A DNA stretch of 64,000 bases from Rehmannia glutinosa (GCA_016081115.2 JABTTQ020002844.1:62001-126000), one strand, 5' to 3'; shown: positions 24,430 through 36,435, counted from the stretch's first letter. Numbers and translations are program-made. The notes: generated by a model not told the origin, from the sequence alone.

Positions 24430-24979
24430 CACTCAGAAGACTCAATCAGAAGAGATGGAAGATAGAAAGTGAGAAATGAACAAGTCTTTCACATTAGTCA
24501 AGTGAAACAGCCATATCGGAAAGTCAGTTGTATCGAGTTAGCTGACAGGTGAGTCGCTTAATGAGAAGAGAGAAGGAGAGTTAAGTCATTTGTAAAATAA
24601 ACTGAGTCATTTATGAGCTAAGTGACAAAAATGCAGTCGTTTTTAATGAGCGGGAATGTTTTTAAGGATGACGTTAGCGTAATAATGACGGCGATCACCA
24701 ACTCCACAAAGTAAGTATATGATTGGATATAAATCGCCGCATTAAATGTGAGGAATTAAATGCGGTTTGACGTGATAAATAATTTTGTTCATCTTGGTTA
24801 AATTTAAAAATAAAAAACATGTCCTTTCATAACCCTTATCTACTCATTTTTCAGATTTCTCTCTCTCACATTCAGAACTGTTCATCTTCAAAGCAAAAGA
24901 AAGCAAGTTCTTTTCTCTCGCAAACCATACGAGTTCACAAGCAAGTTTATCAAGATTTAATCGGTAGAAACTTCTAAAA

Positions 24980-27900
24980 ATGGCACCAAAGTTTAATTTC
25001 GTCAAGTTATCGAAGCAAATCCACTCTGGATCGACTGTGGATTTTGAACGGATGGTGAAGCAGGGTTCCGATGAAACCCTAGTAAAGAAGATAGCTGATA
25101 TGCTAGAAAAGTCCGGTCTCAGGCCTTTTCTTACTATGGAATACTCGCTCACCTACCTTGAAGAGGTGGCGCAGTTTTTGTAAATGCTGAGGTGCAGGAC
25201 GAAGGAATCAAGTCCTCTGTCCACCGCAAGGACATCATGATTACTGCTAAGGACCTTGCGGAGCACTGTTTGTTGTCGTCTGAGGGCATGACTGAGATTG
25301 TTGAAGCAGACGTTGATTTGGCTGCTGCATGGAAAGAAGTAGCTGAATCGGAGTGTCTTTGCGAAGGTAATATACACAAAGTGAGAAGAAGTTCTTTGAA
25401 GGACGACTATCACAAGCTGATAGATGTCGTCGCCAAATGTGTAGACATGAAGTTTGGTAGCTTCAATTAGCTTTCAAAGACCAAGCTGATCGTCATGGCT
25501 GCGATCATGCAGGGTAAGAAAGTCAACTGGGCTGAGTTCGTGTATAGCAGACTCTTCCAGAATGTTGGGAATAAATCATATAAGGAGGATGGATCCTTTG
25601 GAGGATCACTCGGATATGGCCTGGTAATTGGCCATCTGATGGAAGTGAAGGGCCTTTCCATGTAAACAAAAAATGTTCTAGGCTAATCTTTCAGGAGCCC
25701 AGAAGAAAGCCCATGCGAAGAGGGCGGATACAAGTGAGGGGGAATCAGCTGACCCCGAGTACACAATTGTTGCCTCCCCTCCCAAGAAGAAAGCTGCAAA
25801 GAAGAAGGTTTCCCTGTGCAAAGAAAGAAATAGGATGCACCTGCCCCTACAGCCGAGTCGTCTGCCCGAGCAGTCGTGTCTCCTGACCATGCAGTCGAGG
25901 CTAAGAAGGAAGCCCAAATCCCTTCTCCAGCCATACGCAAGAAAAGGACTGCCAAGCCAGGAAGGCAACTCCATCCAAGAAAGCTGCCCCAACCCCTGCC
26001 GCCGGAGAATCAGAAGAAGAAAAAGAACAAGAAATTCCTTTGGTTAAAACCGAAAGAAGAAGGATAGTCAAGCTTTCAGAGCGTGAAAGGACAGCCGAGT
26101 CCGCTACTCACCTGGAGAAAGCCTCTGTGACTGCTGACACTCAGGAAGTGCAGTCTCCTGAAGTAGTTGATGAAACTGTCAAGTCTATTGACGATGATCA
26201 GCAGAGGCCCCAAGAAGACCCAGCTGTGGAGAGGACAACTGAGGAAAACGAAGCAGCTGAGACAGAGTCAGTTGAAAATGTTGTCTCTCCACCTGCTACG
26301 GACGCTGCTGAAGGTGAAGAGCAGCAGAACATCTTGCCTTCCATCCCAGAAAAGGAAGGACAAGAAGAAGATGACGATGATGATATCATCATGTATTCTC
26401 CTATATACCCAGATATCCAGCGCCATCTATGTTAATGGAGGGCGTGGAAGCTAAGTCACTCGAGGGAGCAGTTTGAACGCCTTGAGTTCATAGAAGAAGA
26501 GGAGGAGTTGTTCGAATTCCTCGGCATCACCAAAGTGGTTCAGCCCCTTGATAAAGATAACTGCTTGAATATCTTACAAATCTTAAAGGAGAATGAATAA
26601 ACCAAAGCAGCCGAGAAAGCAGAAGCTCGTGAAAAAGCCAAGATATGCACGCTCACTGGAACTCTAGAACACACTCACTCTCATCTTGATGTGTTCTCAG
26701 AGAGTGATGAAGATATGGATCCCGTTGCTGCAATAGAGAAGTCGGACATGCAACAAGCTCTAAGGGAATCCATGATGATGCATGAGCAATCAATGTTTGA
26801 AGGACCAGGAGAGTCCTCACATTCTCTCCTGCAAATAGACCCATTGGGAGTAGTGCAACAGATTGCCATAGTTATTGCTGCAACTACATCCCCTGTGCAC
26901 TCTGAAGATGGGTCTAAGGGACTTCACGATTAGACTGGGAATTTGGGCACCCAAGTTGAGCCAACCCCTACTAAAGGTGTTTTACCACCTGTCCCCACGG
27001 CTGAGCACTCAACGGAAGCAGCCGAGAGTCTGGAGAAGAGTGACCCCAGTGTCAGTCACTCAGCCGGTGTGCCAGCTGAGGGGGAAACTCACTCCACTGC
27101 AGCAGGGTCGGAGAATGCTACAGATGACTCCACAATGAAGAGAGGAGGCGAGGTGGAAATCGAGAAAGAAACATAGCAGGCTGACATTGACAAAGCTCGG
27201 ACAGTTGAGTCTGTCCCAACTGAAGTGTCAACTGCATTGCAGGCTGAGGACACTGCTATTGTAGTCGAGGCACATGATGGTAATGCCCCGGGAGTTAACA
27301 TCTGGGTAGTGAAAGTGAAATCCAAGGGTTGAGACTCCTTCGGATGCCATGGTCCAAGACCCTAAGACAGCTGCGACTGTCGAAGGGAATACAAAAGACC
27401 TCACTGCAGTTGAGACTGCTAGAGGTATTGAAGGCCCAAGAGAAATTGAGACCTCCCTAGGTAAAGCTCAAAATATTGAGAACATCACTCCTGTTAATAT
27501 TCTTTCAACCGAGAAGGAGATTAGTGCACTTCATGATTCCCAAGACAATCCCGATATATCATTTCTAGGATCTGAAGATGAAGCTGAGTCCACCCATGTT
27601 GAACATCAAAATGACCCAGCTGAGGATGTTCTCCCGTAGAGGAGTCAGTCAAGTTTTAAAGTTGCTCGTCATATTTTCAACCTCGATGATGAACCAAGCC
27701 CCATGTTTCATCATCTTCGACGCTTGATGTTGCGGCCGATGACTAGTAATTCACTTAGAAAAATCTACTAAGGCCGAAGAAGTTGTTAATAGTAGGCTCG
27801 TGCTCCACCACCGCCAACCCACTCAACAAGGCCCACTGAAACCGAGTCATCCGCCAGGCTCCCAAAGTGCAAGTGCCGACTTAACCAAATGACATCACAT

Positions 27901-29525
27901 GCTCAAACAAAGATCAATCCCATATGTGCGAGACGATGCCTTTGAGCAATTATTTCCCTTTTCACTGAGTCGCTTTGAGAGATAGAGGAAGAGACAACCA
28001 AAGAGCAATGTCGACACCATTCGAGAAGATCCAGTTATCCCTACCGACTCCATTGTTCCAACAGACTTTGACTTTGATGCTGAATGGCCGCCAGCTGAAT
28101 CAGCTGTGACAGCTGAGATCCGTGAAGTCTTCAAGACGATGTGTGTAGAGATTGAGAAGATCGAGCAGCAACAGGCCTTATTAGATCTGCGTTTGGACAA
28201 TAGAGATGCCAACCTCACAACTGACTTAAGAGGGATTGTGGTAAGAATCAGGGAGTGGTGTCGATGTGAGTGCAATGCGACATGAGCAAGTTCGATATTT
28301 TAAGGCATTGTACAATAAGATGCTTGTTTGGAGTGCTGACAATGCTGATATGAAGCAGAAGATGCAGACATATATGGAAAGATTGCATGTCTCCCATACA
28401 ACTGAAATGGAGTTACTGTGTGAATTTCATCAAAAAGAAATTATGCGTGTTAAGGAGAACATGAATACAAAATTCAGCCTTCTCATGGCTGAAATGAAAC
28501 CAGTGGCGGTGAATCAAAGGCCACTCGTTCGAATTTCGAACAAAGACATGCCACAACGGACTCAAGCGTAACTCGGCTCTCAGATGGACTTCATGCTCGC
28601 AGGAATGTTCCCTTGGGTTCCTCTCTCCTTTGATTATGCTAAAAAGGGGGAAGAGGAATACCTGAGGAAATTGAAGAAAGAAACAACTGAGAAGAAAAAG
28701 GAAGAAACAACTGTTGAGAAGAAGAAGGGAAAAGCAGTTAAGGGGGAAAGGTCAAAGGATTTGACCTTAATGATTGCTGAAACCCCTCAGCAAGGTCATG
28801 TCACAGCATCTATCGTGAGCAACTTCTAGTAACTCTGCCAATCGAACACTCTGATGTGCCTATGTCAGAGAAATGAAAAATTGTAGAAGCAGGGATGGAA
28901 GAGTTCGACAAGAGGACGGATGCCCGCATTGAAGAAATGTTGAAACACTTCGGTGGCATTCCGACAGGGAAGGATCAAGATGTTATTCCAGATGACGGAG
29001 ATGAGCCAAGATCAGTCAAAGAATTTAAAACGCTCGAATCTGAAGGCTATTTCAAGAATATGTCGGTAGCCCAAACCTGGGATCTGTACTGGGAGAAGGG
29101 TCTTAAGTTGTGCGGGCGATAGTAAGAGAGACTACTAGCGAGCCCATCAAATTGTAAGCGGTAAGACTCTGTCAGACAAGATACACCCGAGGAGGAGGAG
29201 GAAGAAGTGGTGGAGGAAGAGGTTTTCGACCTAGACCTCTACCCAAAATATTGAATATGTAGATCCAGGCAAGAAGGGAAAGATCTATTGGGCTAGGTAC
29301 GATGAAGTAGCGAATCTGGAAGTGGCTAGAAAGAATGCTGATTATGTGAGAAGAATAGAAGAGGAAAACAGAAGACAAGATCAGCTATGGGAAGATAGGA
29401 AACGCAATGATGCTACTGCGAAGAGAGCTTATGAAAAGAAGAAAGCAGCTGATGATGAAAAGAAAAGAAAGAGACCTAATGATGACAGAGCTAAAGAGGA
29501 AAGAAGGAGGCAGCGAAGGCGATGA
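24980..29525 (+). pseudogene. Element B third ORF: ~1500-codon accessory protein, function unknown
   Basis: About 550 bp after pol, a new ORF starts MAPKFNFVKLSKQIH at 24980. The N-terminal domain (about 160 codons in two frames, 24980-25183 and 25192-25470) includes FLTMEYSLTYLEEVAQF, EGIKSSVHRKDIMITAKDL and DYHKLIDVVAKCVDMKFGSF. It resembles, from memory, a family of plant transposon-associated hypothetical proteins common in Lamiales. A long Pro/Glu/Thr/Ser-rich, probably disordered region follows (25680-27640, with a DDDDD run near 26370). After it come a helical coiled-coil part (28266-28571, with TKFSLLMAEMK), a Lys-rich segment after VPLSFDYAKKGEEEYL, and a highly charged tail ending RRQRRR. 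At least six stops or frameshifts interrupt it. It occupies the env position of SIRE1-like elements, but no membrane segment is evident. Confidence 0.75.
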
Positions 29526-29828
29526 AGTGTTGCTGCAAACCCTTCATGTATTCTACGTTTGTAAATACATTTCTGTGTAAGTCATCTGTACATTCAATAA
29601 AGTGTTTTGCAATTTTTCACTTTGTACCTGTATCTTAGCATTGATACTTGTAAATTGCTTAGATTTAAATATGCTCTGATACACTTTGTAAGCAGCTATG
29701 TAAAGGACAAGAATGCTATGATCAATAAAATGATTGATTCAACGCATACATTCTTTGTTTCTGCATTATCTGTATGTATTTGTGTTGTTTACATTTTGTT
29801 TAAGGATTTTAAGTTTTGGCATCATCAA

Positions 29829-29840
29829 AAAGTGGGAAAT
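29829..29840 (+). other. Polypurine tract of element B
   Basis: The sequence aaaagtgggaaat lies directly before the 3' LTR. Compared with element A, one G of the G-run is T. Confidence 0.8.
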
Positions 29841-31386
29841 TATTGGGAAATTATTTTGTAGCTTGTGATGAATGTCATGTAAAACTTAGATTAGAATGTT
29901 GGCACCCCATTTTCCTTGTATCTTTTATTGTAATAGATAAATTTGGATGAGCCGAAAGTCGTCAGTCTATATGCCTGGAAATACAAGAAGTCAATGAAGA
30001 AGTGAAGTGAAGACTCATTGCGGGAAGTGAGTATGGCCAAGATTGAAGATCAAGGACTCGATGAAAACGAATAAATTGGTGAGGAAAACTATATGAAGAG
30101 TCAGTTAAGTCAACTCAAGAAGTCATGTCACAAGTTGAAGTGATAGATGAGTCTTTCAATGATTGAAGCAGACTCAAGTCACCTGGGAAAAAGGCAGTTG
30201 CAAGGAGGAGTTAACTGAAAAGAATCCGTTGCACAGAAGTCCAGAACATTACTTAAAAATGTAATACTTCCATGTTGCCAAGTCTTAAAGTGCTCGTCCC
30301 AGAAGCTTGCAAAAGGAATAAACTAATGGGAAGCACTGCACCTCGTGTCAGAACCTGAAAAGCTGAACATTCATTTAATACGAGGAAAGGTCTACATCTC
30401 AAGATTGAAGACCAAGAAAACACAAGCCAACGAACACAAGTGACTTTTGAAAATCAGCCTATCTCTTCAACGGGCAGATTTTTGAAAGTTCACTATAAAA
30501 GGCTGAGGAAACACATTGAGAAATCAAGCATTATTCAAACTGTAACTTGCAAAATATTCTCAAGATATTCAAGTCAAATCCTCAAGCCTAAATCTCGAAG
30601 GAAATCAATCCAACACAAAGCTGTGAAGGAAAGACAACTTCAAATTGTTGAAGAGGAAACTTTTGGAGAATCAAAAGGGGTCTACTTTCCAAGGAAGATT
30701 GTAGGAAGGTTCAAGGTCGAACCAATCTTAAATTATTGGAGGGCTTCGTGATCAAATCCAAGAAGCTTGAGAAAGTGAGTCAAGTAGCAAGGCAATTGCC
30801 CGTGAAGAAGTCGAGTCGGACGAGAAGCCAGGCTGCGTGACCAAGGCATCTCCAGATCGAGTCCAAGGAGCAAGTGGTGTGTGATCAAGACTTGTCTCTA
30901 GACTGATAACCACTTTGTGAACTGATCATTACTTAGTGGATTCCTCCAGGAGTTGGAGAAGAGAGGATTAGAAGAATTACCCCATCTTCGAGCCTCTATA
31001 AAAATCATTTGTGTCATTTACATTTCAGCACTTTTATTTCTGCATACTTACCTATATCTGCTGATAATTTGCTATACAACTGATTAATAAGTAAGTGCTA
31101 AAATCAAGTGTTAAAACAAGTTTAAAACAATTCAAGGGTGTTAAGTCTTCCGCTTATAAAACAACACAACCAAGTTAAGGTTTAGGTTAAACAGTTGAGT
31201 TATTCTATCAACAACCCTATCGAGTCTAATGAGTGGCTAACTCTGCAGAATAACCCTCTTAGCTGTCCCCCAAGGACTTAGCTGTTTGTGTTAACTCTGT
31301 AATATCTTTAAAATGACTAAATCAAAAATTTGTAAGGTTTATTCAACCCCCCTTCTAAACCTTACTCACACCCCTTGGGACTTACA
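29841..31386 (+). repeat. 3' LTR of element B (1546 bp)
   Basis: It begins tattgggaaatt (TG altered to TA) and ends gggacttaca with an intact CA. The TATA box TATAAAAG lies at 30494-30501. It is followed by the TSD copy AAGTG and then the remaining 19 bp of the MULE's right end. Confidence 0.9.
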
Positions 31387-31419
31387 AAGTGGGTAAAGTG
31401 AAATTTGCCCTATTTTTAT

Positions 31420-31589
31420 TGATATAGCGATGTGATTTTTGGACTTAAACCCTCATCAATAGATCCCATTTTCGAAAGCACCACTCAGTTCATCACTCGT
31501 CCACGTATTGGACGTTATCTTAATCTCTTTTATCTTTTTTCACATAATAAATATTAACTATTATAATATTGAATAAATAAATTTTTTTC
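31420..31589. other. Short spacer between MULE and element D
   Basis: About 170 bp of AT-rich sequence with no recognisable feature. Together with 44913 onward it formed one continuous stretch before element D inserted. Confidence 0.5.
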
Positions 31590-31594
31590 ATCAT

Positions 31595-32473
31595 TGTAAC
31601 ACAAATTTTTATTGTCTGCGAAGTAACAAATAAGAAAAAGCGTACAAATTAAATATATATGAATCAAAATAACAATATAGGTTACAATCTCTATTTCTCC
31701 TCTGATTCTTTTCTTCAAGGATATAATATCTAGAATTTCATAATTTGGAGTTGATTCTTCAGTTTAATCTTCTCCAAACATAAACTTGAACTTCAATATC
31801 GTTAATTCGAGGGCTTGAAAGCTTGATCTCGAATCAAACGGGATATATTTGATGATATTTGATTTGAATATATGAACTTCTTGGTGAAATAGACCTTTTG
31901 ATCTTCCTCCAAGATGGTTTGGACTTCAATAACGTCAACTCGAGGGCTTGGAAGCTTCGAATCAAACGCCGTATTTGAGTGGACTCCGCGATGAACGCTT
32001 TGAATTTCGCCTTGGACACTGTGGATCTCCTTGAATATATTCTTCTTGCCTAGAGAGAATTTCCTCCACCGCCTTCTTGCTTGGATTTCTTCTCTTTGAA
32101 TTGTGATTTAATTCCTTGAGAAGGACCCCTATTTATAGTTGTAGGAGAGGGGTTCTTGGATAACTCACATAGCGAGGACTCTAATTTGATTGGTCCTTCA
32201 AGATTTAATATTATTTTTTTAATCACAAATTGTGATAATTATCAAAAGAAATAATTAATTAATCAAGATAATCTTGATCAATAAAATTTTGACATTTGGC
32301 AATCTCTAATTGGCCAATAAAATATATATTAAAAATATCAATAAATTAACTATTTAAATTAAGAATTAAATTTAATTAAATTTCCAAATATAAATAGAAA
32401 TTATAAAATTGATATTTAATATAGAATTTCACATGTGTCACCATTTGATTGGTGCAAATTTAATTTGTCTACA
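31595..32473 (-). repeat. 3' LTR of element D (879 bp)
   Basis: On the minus strand it opens TGTAGACAAATT and ends TTTGTGTTACA. It matches the right LTR with only scattered differences and a few small indels (for example gtctgcgaagtaac against gtctcatgtaagtaac). Confidence 0.95.
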
Positions 32474-32485
32474 AATGCCCCCTCG
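32474..32485 (-). other. Polypurine tract of element D
   Basis: The minus strand reads cgagggggcatt directly before the TG of the 3' LTR, the usual form in Tat-type elements. Confidence 0.9.
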
Positions 32486-33266
32486 AGACTTGTTCACGAA
32501 CGACGCGTCTTGGCGTGAATAAGTCACGATAATTGTTTTGGCACAAACTTATTTGAAGCCAGATGAATCGGGAATTGGACTTGACCTATAAGCTTTGCTT
32601 TTGGCGATCTCAATTTGATGGGCTGTAGATATTTGAATTTGGGCTAGAAAAAACATTGCCAATTCTGGCCCGCCTTTCGAACATTCGATTCAATTCATTA
32701 ATAGCATATATTTTCTTAATAAATTGGCCCATATGTACTTCAGACCAACAAAAGCTCAGGCTCCAAAGAAGAATAAGTAAGTCTGCAACAATTCCTTAAT
32801 CCATTAATCAAGCTTTATCTTTCTTTTCCAATTCAAACGGGCCCACATTTAAAACGAATTATGAGCTTAGAATTCCACTAAACTGATGATGAATATTTAA
32901 AGTTTTCAACTTGAACAAAATATCAAAGCACAATTACATTACTCGAATATGATCAAGATGGGCCCGTAAAGGAAGATTTTAGAGCCCATATTCACTTTGT
33001 TTATTTCAAAACTCATATGGGCTGCATGGATTTCTATGTATACAATCAATACATGAAGTATATGCCCATATTTAACATACATAGTCAGTTTTGAAATTGA
33101 TATCAATTCAGCCCCAATTTAAACATCATGACCGACTTAGAAGACGTCAAAAGTTTACTGTCCAACATAAACTGGAATTCCTGATCAAATTCGCTCTCCA
33201 ACTGAGGTGCGCTTCTTAATCAGTTTATGATTATTTTTCTTAGTAGGATATGGATTCTTCTGTATC

Positions 33267-33274
33267 TATAAAAG
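33267..33274 (+). promoter_or_regulatory. TATA box for the antisense PMD gene
   Basis: TATAAAAG in the context tctataaaagagg lies ~1 kb upstream of the start codon at 34265 on the plus strand. A plausible untranslated first exon and a 5'-UTR intron follow. This suggests that the gene has its own promoter, separate from the LTR. RNA evidence is lacking. Confidence 0.55.
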
Positions 33275-33393
33275 AGGCGCCCGGGTATATTATTTTTTCC
33301 ATATTCAAGCGAGTAACAGATTTGTTCGCGGCTACACTTCGATTTCTTCTTCTATTCTCCCGGTGTTCTTTTCTTGCGGCAGTGCTTCTTAGT

Positions 33394-33721
33394 TGGACCT
33401 CTAGTGCTACTCGGATTGACGACTGTCCCCACAAACCAACACGAGTCTTTTCTAGCGCGTTTTGTCCTCACTCACGCGCATCCTGGAAAACTTCCCTGGG
33501 GTCACCCATCCCATGTCTACCCAGGTCAAGACGCTTAACCTCGTAGTTTTATGTAATGCACTGAGAAAAGAAGATGATCTCTTGGTATAGGTAGTCCAAA
33601 TCATATCCTTTAAGCTATCCTTTAACTATGCAATCTAGCGCTCACGAGTTCGAATCGCGGGTCGCGCCTCGCGCCTCTTTTAAAGCCCATTGCAGGCAGG
33701 ATGCTGGACCAAATCCCAACA
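33394..33721 (-). mobile_element. Cassandra-like TRIM solo LTR (328 bp) with 5S rRNA-like promoter
   Basis: Read on the minus strand, the insert opens TGTTGGGATTTGG and closes AGAGGTCCA. A central part (33482-33544) resembles the 5S rRNA internal promoter region, with gttaagcgt and gatgggtgacccc. A 5S-like block inside a short LTR is diagnostic for Cassandra elements. It lies in the untranslated leader of the antisense PMD gene. Instead of a 5-bp TSD, an exact 40-bp direct repeat flanks it (33354-33393 and 33722-33761). It is not a functional 5S gene because the 5' part of 5S rRNA is missing. Confidence 0.75.
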
Positions 33722-33826
33722 ATTCTCCCGGTGTTCTTTTCTTGCGGCAGTGCTTCTTAGTTTTGTGTTCGTTTGTCGTCTTCGATTTCATCCTTGCCTG
33801 TTGTTGCTGTTTTCTGATTAATTCCG

Positions 33827-34256
33827 GTGAGTTCCATATACCCAGTTTCTGATTTTGTTTTCTTTCATATTTTGCATGTCGTCTGTTCGACAAATTGTTT
33901 GAAAGAGATTTTTTTTTTTTTACTATATGAAGATTACATTCATCCTCTTTCTTATTTTTTCTTGTAGAGACATCGTGCATAATAACCTGCTTGCGGCCTT
34001 ATTTCCATGCTTGGGTGGACATTTTGATGAGAGAGTATTAATCACTTCTAATTTATCTACTCACTGTCTTTGTTTTGCTTGCACACCATGCACGTCCAAA
34101 TATATATCTTCAATAATTGTTGACAAGAAGCAATTTGATATTAGGTCTCAAGTCTCCAGTAGCATTTAATTCCCGTGTGTCTTTCTTTTTCCTTTTTTTT
34201 TGACTTATTTGATTTTGTTCCCCTTTGCTTGTATTTATTATTTTTTTTTTTGACAG
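33827..34256 (+). other. Probable 5'-UTR intron of the antisense PMD gene
   Basis: Donor attccg|gtgagttcc and acceptor tttttttgacag|attcc bound a T-rich 430-bp segment. Nine bases downstream lies the start codon at 34265. The long pyrimidine run before the acceptor is typical of plant introns. This is a prediction from sequence only. Confidence 0.6.
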
Positions 34257-34264
34257 ATTCCACG

Positions 34265-36358
34265 ATGGTGTATTTTAAAGATATTTCTTCTTCGTCCGGC
34301 GTGCAACAATTGGTAATTCTTGACGACGAGAGTCACGACATCGAACGGGGTACCATTTTGGCGGTTTATGATCCACTTATTGGTCGATATGCAAAGCAAT
34401 GGCCAAAGTTGACGAATCGACTTCACCTAAGGGAATGGTCTCGTGAGATTCCACCAGTCAAGGACTCCAAATCCAAGATATGGGCTCTAGAAGCAACCCA
34501 TCACCAACAGTTTGATGAGCCAATTTCACTACCGACTTTGGGGCGTAATATCATCGCAGGCGAAGCCCAATGGGGAGATCCAATCCGGTTTGGTGGCGAA
34601 TTCCATTATGTCAAAGGCTATTGGGAGTGGACCGAAGACATCCTTAGTCGATGCAAGAACAAACTCCAGGCGGCCCGTATATATGATTCGGTGTATGCTT
34701 CTTTCTTCACATATGATTGCAATTCCAATATCGTCAAGGCGTTTTGCGAGGCGTTGTGTCCATCTACCAACACATTGCTGACTTCCCATGGTGAATTATC
34801 TATATCATTGTGGGATCGCATACTCTAGCCGCTTGCCTATAATCGGGTTTTTGTATGATGAAGTCGTTGAGTGCCAAGGAGCTTACGGTGTTGACGGCGG
34901 GACTTAGATTCTCCCTCGTTCATGCAACCGCTTACTTCATGTGTATCATCTACTTGAGGAGCGCTCATGGGGATCACTACTCGCAAGTTTCTATTGATGA
35001 CTGGATCAACTTTTGGTTCAAGAAGGCTACGAAGTATGATCCACCTCCCATGCGCAAGGAGATGGAGGCCCCCCCACGTAAGGAGAAGCAAACTAAACAT
35101 CCTGAGTCGACTCATAATCCACTTGGTGACATCGGCGTGCATGGTGAATGGTCCCCCGAGAAGGCTTTATTTTCCAAACTCGGTGTCAATGAGAGCTCGA
35201 TGGAGAAACGCTTGGCGGCAAAAGATATTTGGCTTGTTGGCTATGCTTATTTGTTCTTCCAAACGATGATCTCAACTCAATACGCCCGAACTTTTAAGAT
35301 GACGAGTCTCATGGCGTATGGGCAAACGATGTGCCTTCTTGTTCGGTTTTAGCGAGTATCTTCTTGGAGGTGTGAATAAGATTGCAAATTCTCCGAGGCC
35401 ATCCAAGGTGTATTCAACGTTTCCCGTCCACTTTGTCTATGGGTGGTTGGCTTATTACTTCAAAACTCATAATCAAGTTTGGCAAGGGAGAAATGGTCCT
35501 AAGATGGCAATCTTTTCGGGCGAGGGACACACGAAATACTATGAACCCAAAGAAGCTCGCAGACGAATCCACAAAGGAGATTGGATTTCTTGGACTTGTA
35601 CTATGATTACGAAGAACAAGGATTTTCACTATGTTGATAATGGCAATGCACAAAAGTTTGAGCAAGAATACTTCATCGCCATTCATTCAAGTTATCTTTC
35701 CCTGCGACAAGGTGGGCGTTTTGTGATTGAGCCTTACAGTCCTCATAGATTCAGCCGCCAGTTCGGGTTTTATCAAATGGTGCCGGGAGTTCTCAAAGAG
35801 GATGTGCGTAGAGCTTCATTAGAAGAAGGAGTTTACCATTGGCGTGTCTGCACTTCATCTAAGACTTTTTCTAAAGCTTGGCTTCCTTGCATGCCCCCAA
35901 GTGCGAAGACGTTTTCTTCAGAGGAATATAAACAATGGTGGGCTCGGGTTCATGGAAACTACTTTGAAGAAAACATAGAGAACTTGATTAACTCGAAGCT
36001 AAAGAAAGTTTTGCCGAAGGGCAAAAGGCCTAAACGTGGTCCGCTTGGTGAGACTATTCGAAGCTCTCTACTTGTGCATGTTTTTTTTAACAGGTGCAAT
36101 GTCTTAGGTGTTGAAGTTTGCGAATCAAATAAGAGAAAAGTAGTCATCCCTTCTTTCGAAGAAAGTAGTAGCAGTGATGCGGATCATCATTGGAAGAGAC
36201 TTAAAAAGACTCACGGATCTCTAGAGCAACAAGAAGCCAATGGTGTTTCGAGTAATCAACCACTTACGGAGAATTTTGTTGAAGAGGTCAAGAATTTCTT
36301 TTTTTTTTTTTCTTTTCTTTTCTTTTTTTTTTTCTTTTTTTTTCGTTTTAGTTGGTAA
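34265..36358 (+). pseudogene. Plant mobile domain (PMD) protein carried antisense in element D
   Basis: PMD proteins (MAIN/MAIL1-related) act in silencing and development in plants, and the domain is often carried by transposons. The start at 34265 (MVYFKDISSSSGVQQL) is chosen because it directly follows the predicted intron. Earlier in-frame codons would lie inside that intron. Domain landmarks are YDPLIGRYAKQWPKL (about residue 35), FWKATK-type spacing after YWEWTEDIL, then, after a frameshift near 34815, LPIIGFLYDEVVE. The 34855-35352 piece has SQVSIDDWINFWFKK and WSPEKALFSKLG. The 35318-36358 piece has VHFVYGWLAYYFK, IHSSYLSLRQGGRFVIEPYSPHRFSRQFGFYQ. At least three frame changes (near 34815, 34850 and 35200-35340) break the gene. 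A poly-T tract at 36299-36350 is probably part of a second intron leading to the coiled-coil ORF. Confidence 0.8.
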
Positions 36359-36435
36359 TCCGTTTCCTTGATGGTGAGATGTTTCAGCTGGAGAAATAAC
36401 TACTCGATGGATCGCAAGATAGCCAGAGGTCAATC

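Larger units (their letters stand above)
17284..31386 (+). mobile_element. Element B: complete 14.1-kb Sirevirus-like Ty1/copia retrotransposon
   Basis: Order: 5' LTR, primer binding site, gag, protease, integrase, RT, RNase H, third ORF, polypurine tract, 3' LTR. It lies in the right inverted repeat of the MULE. Flanking 5-mers are AAGGG (17279-17283) and AAGTG (31387-31391), consistent with a 5-bp TSD with one change, because the MULE's left repeat predicts AAGGG at that site. The LTRs differ visibly (roughly one base in ten in the sections compared by eye), so the insertion is not recent. All ORFs carry stops or frameshifts. At 14 kb it is long for a copia element, mostly because of the ~4.5-kb third ORF. 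Confidence 0.9.
15027..31410. mobile_element. Non-autonomous MULE (~1.3 kb) split by two later insertions
   Basis: A perfect 9-bp TSD, TATTTTTAT, flanks the element at 15018-15026 and 31411-31419, as expected for Mutator-like transposons. The terminal inverted repeats are about 125 bp. The left begins gagtaaaattcactttaccc, and the right, read inward on the minus strand, begins gggcaaatttcactttaccc. Both continue with ttgtacta and caaatactcccc. The right repeat is interrupted at 17283/17284 by element B and resumes at 31392. Removing B and the CACTA element leaves about 1.3 kb with no coding capacity, so it must have been moved by a MULE transposase in trans. The interior 16131-17205 is AT-rich with nothing recognisable. 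Confidence 0.9.

Noticed and set aside
33482..33544. 5S rRNA gene
   Set aside because: Only the 3' two thirds of a 5S-like sequence is present, inside an element with TG..CA ends. This is a Cassandra-type LTR, not an rRNA gene.
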